DNA from: Ilyomonas sp965199905
Lineage (GTDB): Bacteria; Bacteroidota; Bacteroidia; Chitinophagales; Chitinophagaceae
Assembly (NCBI GenBank): GCA_965199905.1
Contig: OZ241366.1
Span: 1,984,001 to 2,048,000, forward strand
Length of the DNA: 64,000 nucleotides
Reading direction: 5' to 3'
The first letter of the stretch is position 1; each line of letters starts with the position of its first letter. The notes below the pieces were generated by a model. It was given only the letters and a program-made list of their open reading frames with translations, had not been told where the DNA came from and ran no database searches. The position numbers and the translations under genes are program-made. Shown one piece after another: positions 59,269 through 64,000 of this stretch.

Positions 59269-60456
59269 ATGATTTTACACACAAAACATCACTCATTTTT
59301 TAAATACACGGCGCCTGCATTTTGCGCGCTTATCTTACTCCTGTCATCTTGCGGAAACAAACAGGAAGCCGGCAATACTGGTGGTGCGCCAGCCGTACAA
59401 ACCTATCCCGTGTTTACCGTAACAGCACAGAACACAGCATTAGTAACAAGCTATCCGGCCACGCTGCAAGGGCAGCAGAACATTGAGATACGCCCGAAGA
59501 TTGACGGCTATGTAGAACACATATACATTGATGAAGGTGCGACTGTAAAAAAAGGTCAGGTTTTGTTCCGCATCAGCGCTCCGCAATATCAGCAGGAAGT
59601 CAACAATTCGGCGGCAGCCATCAGCAGCGCCGAAGCAGATGTAAGCACCGCTGAACTACAGGTAAAAAAGACAAAACCACTGGTTGACAAAGACATCATC
59701 AGCAAGTATGAACTGGAGTCGGCTGAGTACACTTTGCAAACCCGCAGAGCAGCATTAGCCCAGGCAAAAGCCGGATTGGCAAATGCCAGGACTAACTTAG
59801 GATATACCACCGTAACCAGTCCTGTAAACGGTGTGGTAGGAACGCTTCCTTACAAGCTCGGAAGTCTTGTTAGCAGCACAACGCAAATGCCATTAACAAC
59901 GGTATCGAACATTGGTAATGTGTACGCTTATTTTTCTTTAAATGAAAAGCAGTTACTTGATTTTTCACGTCAATACAAAGGCAGCACGTTAAATGAGAAA
60001 CTGCGCCAGATGCCGCCTGTTACTCTTTTGCTTTCGGATGGTTCGGAATATCCCGAAAAAGGTAAAGTAGAAACCATTGGCGGATTGATTAATACAGAAA
60101 CAGGCTCGGCAAGTTTCAGGGCAACATTTCCCAACCCGGTTGGCATTTTGCGAAGCGGCGGTAGTGCCATTGTACAAATACCAGTGGTGGCTAATAATGC
60201 GATTGTCATTCCACAGAAATCAACATACGAACTGCAGGGAAAACGCTTTGTGTATCTTATTGTGAACGGTAATAAAATCATCAGCACCGAAATAGAAGTA
60301 GAAGCAACACCGGTAGGCCAATACTTCGTGATAACAAAAGGCTTGAAAGCCGGCGACAACGTGGTATTGGAGAGTGCAAGTCCTTTACAAGACAGCACTG
60401 TTATCAAGCCTGATGTGCAGCCAGAGAGTAAGGTGTATGAAAATCTGAATAAATGA
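59269..60456 (+). CDS. RND efflux periplasmic adaptor lipoprotein (AcrA/MexA-like)
   Basis: A 395-residue membrane-fusion protein with a lipoprotein signal (FCALILLLSSCGNKQ, lipid-anchored Cys near 28), lipoyl half-motifs IEIRPKIDGYVEHIYIDEGA and TTVTSPVNGVVGTLPYKLGS, a short alpha-hairpin (about 100-170) and barrel and membrane-proximal domains. Its size and short hairpin fit AcrA-type adaptors. The RND pump gene lies 97 bp downstream and an outer-membrane factor follows, giving a complete tripartite efflux operon. Confidence 0.93.
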   Translation: MILHTKHHSFFKYTAPAFCALILLLSSCGNKQEAGNTGGAPAVQTYPVFTVTAQNTALVTSYPATLQGQQNIEIRPKIDGYVEHIYIDEGATVKKGQVLFRISAPQYQQEVNNSAAAISSAEADVSTAELQVKKTKPLVDKDIISKYELESAEYTLQTRRAALAQAKAGLANARTNLGYTTVTSPVNGVVGTLPYKLGSLVSSTTQMPLTTVSNIGNVYAYFSLNEKQLLDFSRQYKGSTLNEKLRQMPPVTLLLSDGSEYPEKGKVETIGGLINTETGSASFRATFPNPVGILRSGGSAIVQIPVVANNAIVIPQKSTYELQGKRFVYLIVNGNKIISTEIEVEATPVGQYFVITKGLKAGDNVVLESASPLQDSTVIKPDVQPESKVYENLNK

Positions 60457-60553
60457 CATAACCACAAGGGCACAGAAGACACAAACGATCACAAGTCTTT
60501 TTTTACCTCATCGTAAACCTTTACCTCTTTGTGGATCAAAAAAATTAAACCTC

Positions 60554-63500
60554 ATGCTAAAAGTATTTATAGAACGCCCGGTATTGTCAACGGTTATCTC
60601 CGTGATACTCGTAATACTTGGCATCATTGGCATTACCACATTGCCAATCACGCTTTATCCCGACATTGCACCGCCCACCGTTCGCGTATCAGCTTCGTAC
60701 CAGGGCGCCAATGCCGATGTGGTAATGAACAGCGTGGTGATTCCCATTGAGGAAGCTATCAACGGCGTGGAGAACATGACGTACATGACTTCCACCGCAG
60801 GCAATGATGGCTCGGCTGGCATTACCATTTTCTTCAAGCAGGGAACCAATCCTGATGTTGCGGCTGTGAACGTGCAGAACCGTGTATCGCGCGCAACTCC
60901 TTTATTACCGGCTGAAGTTACACGCGCCGGCGTTACCACCAGTAAGCAGCAAAGCAGCATGGTGATGGTGTTTGCCTTGAGCAGCAGCAACAAATCGTTT
61001 GATGCAACCTTTTTGCAGAACTATGCAAACATCAACCTGATACCAATGATACGCCGCATCAATGGTGTGGGCGAAGCGCAGGCATGGGGCACCGGCGATT
61101 ACTCAATGCGCATCTGGCTGAAGCCTGATGTGATGGCAACTTATGGTTTGGTGCCTGATGATATCAACGCGGCTTTAGCAGAACAAAATATAGAAGCCGC
61201 ACCGGGTAAGATTGGCGAGAACAGCAACCAGTCGTTTGAATATGTGTTGAAGTACAAAGGCAGATTGAAGACGCCACAGGAATATGAGAATATTGTGATT
61301 CGCTCGGCAACCAACGGGCAGATATTGCTTTTAAAAGATGTGGCTCGCATTGAGTTGGGATCGCTATATTATAACATCACTTCGCTAACGGATGGCAAGC
61401 CTTCCATTGTGATGGGCATCTTCCAGACCGCAGGTTCCAATGCGCATGAAATGACCGGAGAGATTGAAAAAACAATTGCAGCCGCTTCTAAAAACTTTCC
61501 ACCCGGCGTTACTTATACGTCCATCTTTTCTGCCAACGATTTCTTGAATGTTTCCATTGAAAAAGTAATCAGCACGCTGATAGAAGCTTTCATACTTGTA
61601 TTCATTGTTGTATTTATTTTCCTGCAGGATTTACGTTCTACTTTAATACCTGCCATTGCTGTTCCGGTTGCTATCGTGGGTACGTTTTTCTTCCTGCAAT
61701 TATTTGGTTTTACCATCAATCTCCTCACACTGTTCGCGTTGGTACTTGCTATTGGTATTGTGGTAGATGATGCAATTGTGGTGGTAGAAGCCGTTCATGC
61801 TAAGTTAGATCATGGTGAGCCTTCGCCCCGAAAAGCAACGCTGGAAGCGATGAGTGAAATAAGCGGTGCTGTAATTTCCATAACACTTGTAATGGCGGCT
61901 GTATTTCTGCCGGTTACGTTCATTACAGGTTCAACGGGTGTGTTCTATAAACAGTTTGGGTTAACGCTGGCAGTCGCCATTATTATATCTGCTGTGAATG
62001 CTTTAACGCTGAGTCCTGCGTTATGTGCATTGATATTAAAACCACACAGCGAAAGCAAAATGCGCAAAGGATTCATGCAACGCTTTTATGGCGCTTTCAA
62101 TGCAGGCTTTGATGCCACGACAAACAAATACAAACGCTCCATCAGCTTTTTAGCGAGGCGAAAATGGATTGCGTTAGCTGGCATCGCTGTGTTTGCAGGG
62201 TTGTTTTGGTTTTTGGTTAAAACAACGCCGGGCGGCTTCGTACCAAACGAAGATCAGAAGTTTATCATGGCAGATATTTCACTGCCGCCTGCATCTTCAT
62301 TGGAACGCACTTCAGAAATATCGAACCAGGTAGCGCAGATATGCAGAAGCGTTCCTGAAATGCAATCTGTAACGCAGGTTGGTGGCTTGGGTTTGTTAAG
62401 CGGTGGCAATGGCGGTGCTTATGCGGCGTTCTTTATGGAGTTAAAACCATGGGACCAACGCAAGGGAAAAGACCATTCCGTAGATGCTGTGATTGGGAAA
62501 TTATTCGGAATGGTGTCCGGCATTAAAGGCGCGAATGTGATTTTCTTTGCGCCACCTACGCTGGAAGGCTTTGGCACAACCAGTGGTTTTGAATTTCAGG
62601 TGCAGGACAGAAGCGGCGGCGACATCGCTCATTTTTCCGAAGTAAACGGAAAGTTTTTAGCGGCACTAAATAAGCGACCCGAAATACAATATGCCACTTC
62701 ATTTTTCAACATCAATTTTCCGCAATACCAGGTAGATGTGAACGTGGCAAAATGTAAAGAAGCGAATGTATCACCATCTGCGGTTCTCAGTACGCTGCAA
62801 GGTTATTACGGTGGTTTGTATGCGTCTAATTTTAATGAGTTTGGGAAACAATACCGCGTTATGATTCAGGCAGATGCAGCCTATCGCAGCAACGCCGCAA
62901 GCCTGAATAATATTTATGTGCGCACCAATAATGAAGTGATGGCGCCGGTGTCAGAATTCATCACGCTCAAGCGTGTGTACGGACCTGAATTTATCAACCG
63001 GTTTAACCTGTTCACTTCCATCTCGGTGTCTGGTTCGCCAAAGGCGGGCTATAGTTCCGGCGATGCCATTAAAGCCATACGCGAAGTAGCTGCGCAAACA
63101 TTGCCGGTTGGCTATAGCTACGAGTTTTCAGGCTTGAGTCGCGAAGAAATTTCGAGCGGCGGTCAAACGATCTATATATTCTTGCTGTGCCTTGTATTCG
63201 TGTACTTTTTATTGAGTGCCCAATACGAAAGTTATCTCCTGCCCTTTGCAGTGTTATTATCATTACCCATTGGCCTGGCAGGTGCATTTGTGTTCGCTTT
63301 TATATTCGATGTGCAGAATAATATTTACCTGCAAATCACACTCATCATGCTCATTGGGTTACTGGCAAAGAATGCGATTTTGATTGTTGAATTTGCGGTA
63401 GCGCGACGAAAGGAAGGACAAAGTATTGTACAGGCAGCCATCAATGGTTCGATAGCGCGTTTGCGTCCAATTTTAATGACATCGCTGGCGTTTGTTTTTG

Positions 63501-63718
63501 GCTTATTGCCACTTATGTTATCAACCGGCGCCGGCGCAGAAGGCAACCGGTCTATCGGAACCGGTGCTGTTGGCGGAATGTTGATCGGGACAATATTTGG
63601 CGTGTTTGTAATTCCGGTACTGTTCATCATTTTTCAATCCTGGCAGGAACGTATCAGCGTAAAGCCGCTGCCTGAACCTGCAGCAGATGAAGCGGGTCAG
63701 CAAGCTGCCCTTTCATAA
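60554..63718 (+). CDS. RND efflux pump permease (AcrB/HAE1 family)
   Basis: A 1054-residue inner-membrane pump of normal AcrB length with 12 helices and two large periplasmic loops. It starts MLKVFIERPVLSTVISVILV; the first loop has GANADVVMNSVVIPIEEAIN. The proton-relay aspartates are in FALVLAIGIVVDDAIVVVEA near 400-413, and the relay Lys is in LLAKNAILIVEFAVARRKEG. It exports amphiphilic compounds driven by the proton gradient. It is cotranscribed with the adaptor and the outer-membrane factor. Confidence 0.95.
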   Translation: MLKVFIERPVLSTVISVILVILGIIGITTLPITLYPDIAPPTVRVSASYQGANADVVMNSVVIPIEEAINGVENMTYMTSTAGNDGSAGITIFFKQGTNPDVAAVNVQNRVSRATPLLPAEVTRAGVTTSKQQSSMVMVFALSSSNKSFDATFLQNYANINLIPMIRRINGVGEAQAWGTGDYSMRIWLKPDVMATYGLVPDDINAALAEQNIEAAPGKIGENSNQSFEYVLKYKGRLKTPQEYENIVIRSATNGQILLLKDVARIELGSLYYNITSLTDGKPSIVMGIFQTAGSNAHEMTGEIEKTIAAASKNFPPGVTYTSIFSANDFLNVSIEKVISTLIEAFILVFIVVFIFLQDLRSTLIPAIAVPVAIVGTFFFLQLFGFTINLLTLFALVLAIGIVVDDAIVVVEAVHAKLDHGEPSPRKATLEAMSEISGAVISITLVMAAVFLPVTFITGSTGVFYKQFGLTLAVAIIISAVNALTLSPALCALILKPHSESKMRKGFMQRFYGAFNAGFDATTNKYKRSISFLARRKWIALAGIAVFAGLFWFLVKTTPGGFVPNEDQKFIMADISLPPASSLERTSEISNQVAQICRSVPEMQSVTQVGGLGLLSGGNGGAYAAFFMELKPWDQRKGKDHSVDAVIGKLFGMVSGIKGANVIFFAPPTLEGFGTTSGFEFQVQDRSGGDIAHFSEVNGKFLAALNKRPEIQYATSFFNINFPQYQVDVNVAKCKEANVSPSAVLSTLQGYYGGLYASNFNEFGKQYRVMIQADAAYRSNAASLNNIYVRTNNEVMAPVSEFITLKRVYGPEFINRFNLFTSISVSGSPKAGYSSGDAIKAIREVAAQTLPVGYSYEFSGLSREEISSGGQTIYIFLLCLVFVYFLLSAQYESYLLPFAVLLSLPIGLAGAFVFAFIFDVQNNIYLQITLIMLIGLLAKNAILIVEFAVARRKEGQSIVQAAINGSIARLRPILMTSLAFVFGLLPLMLSTGAGAEGNRSIGTGAVGGMLIGTIFGVFVIPVLFIIFQSWQERISVKPLPEPAADEAGQQAALS

Positions 63719-63748
63719 AAACAATACCATAACCAAACGATTTATTAA

Positions 63749-64000
63749 ATGACTGACAGATATAAAACGCGAAGCTATTGGGTGTTGTTGATAACACTAA
63801 TAATTGCTTCCTGCGTAACGCAGAAATACAAACAGCCGGGCATGGCAATAAAAGGAAATCTATATCGCGATACCACGGTAACAAAAGATTCTTTGGGTAT
63901 TTCAGATACATTGGCGGTTGCGCCAAATGATTCATCTTCTATCGCTTCACTACCTTATACAAAATTGTTTGCAGATACTGTTTTGCAGAACCTCATTGCC
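63749..64000 (+). CDS. RND outer-membrane lipoprotein channel (OprM/NodT-like), 5' part
   Basis: The first 84 codons of a gene cut by the window end. A lipoprotein signal (YWVLLITLIIASCVTQKYKQ, lipobox IASC) leads to a Ser/Asp-rich linker and LPYTKLFADTVLQNLIA, which corresponds to the start of the coiled-coil repeat (the D-xxLQ-LI motif) of OprM/NodT channels. It begins 30 bp after the pump gene and completes the efflux operon. Confidence 0.85.
   Translation, partial: MTDRYKTRSYWVLLITLIIASCVTQKYKQPGMAIKGNLYRDTTVTKDSLGISDTLAVAPNDSSSIASLPYTKLFADTVLQNLIA

Noticed and set aside
1..64000. CRISPR arrays, rRNA genes and intact insertion sequences
   Set aside because: No regularly spaced repeats, rRNA-like sequence or transposase was found.

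Overview
The window comes from a member of the Bacteroidota, most likely Chitinophagaceae. Promoters show the Bacteroidota -33 TTG / -7 TAnnTTTG pattern and ribosome-binding sites are weak. The ribosomal order L28-L33-DUF4295, the DUF4199 and TonB-tail BlaR1-like proteins, and an IntDOT-like tyrosine recombinase also point there. The taxon is inferred from gene content; no marker gene was compared.

Layout. 1-30.3 kb is chromosomal. It holds a BlaI/BlaR1-like repressor-sensor pair, MarR-YceI-FMN reductase, prpD, a surface-polysaccharide group (flippase, glycosyltransferase, NodB deacetylase), korA without its usual korB, NADPH dehydrogenase, a PolX with an apparently dead polymerase site, an H1-like protein, L27/L21, a decayed toxin-antitoxin module, a cytochrome-c peroxidase, a TolC/adaptor pair, the L28/L33/DUF4295 operon, further glycosyltransferases and a dihydroorotase-like pseudoenzyme. 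Three copies of one roughly 100-bp intergenic repeat lie in this part.

30,377-57,937 is an integrative mobilizable element in a tRNA-Pro(GGG) gene, bounded by identical 21-bp att repeats. At the left end is the integrase; at the right end are an Xis-like HTH gene, a primase-like gene, mobilization genes (MobC, relaxase, a membrane protein) and a RES/Xre toxin-antitoxin pair. The first cargo block is a glycan locus (32.7-37.7 kb). The second (38.0-52.9 kb) looks like a self-contained regulated system: a NarL/LuxR-type response regulator at one end and a large periplasmic-propeller histidine kinase at the other. Between them lie a lipoprotein/membrane-protein operon, a 582-residue protein with possible resemblance to P47/OrfX (TULIP) proteins, a 1205-residue propeller-plus-helical protein, and a 305-codon frame (290 aa from its ATG) that may be lysozyme-like. 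Five promoters in this block share a palindrome abutting the -33 element (consensus RGCGTAWTTACGC-TATTG) with 20-21 bp to the -7 box, so I infer one regulon driven by the resident two-component system. A 103-bp direct repeat and truncated copies of the 582-residue gene show cassette duplication.

57.9-64 kb returns to chromosome: ArsR-SRPBCC, then an RND efflux operon (adaptor, pump, and an outer-membrane lipoprotein cut by the window end). No CRISPR array or rRNA was seen; the only tRNA is the att-site tRNA-Pro.
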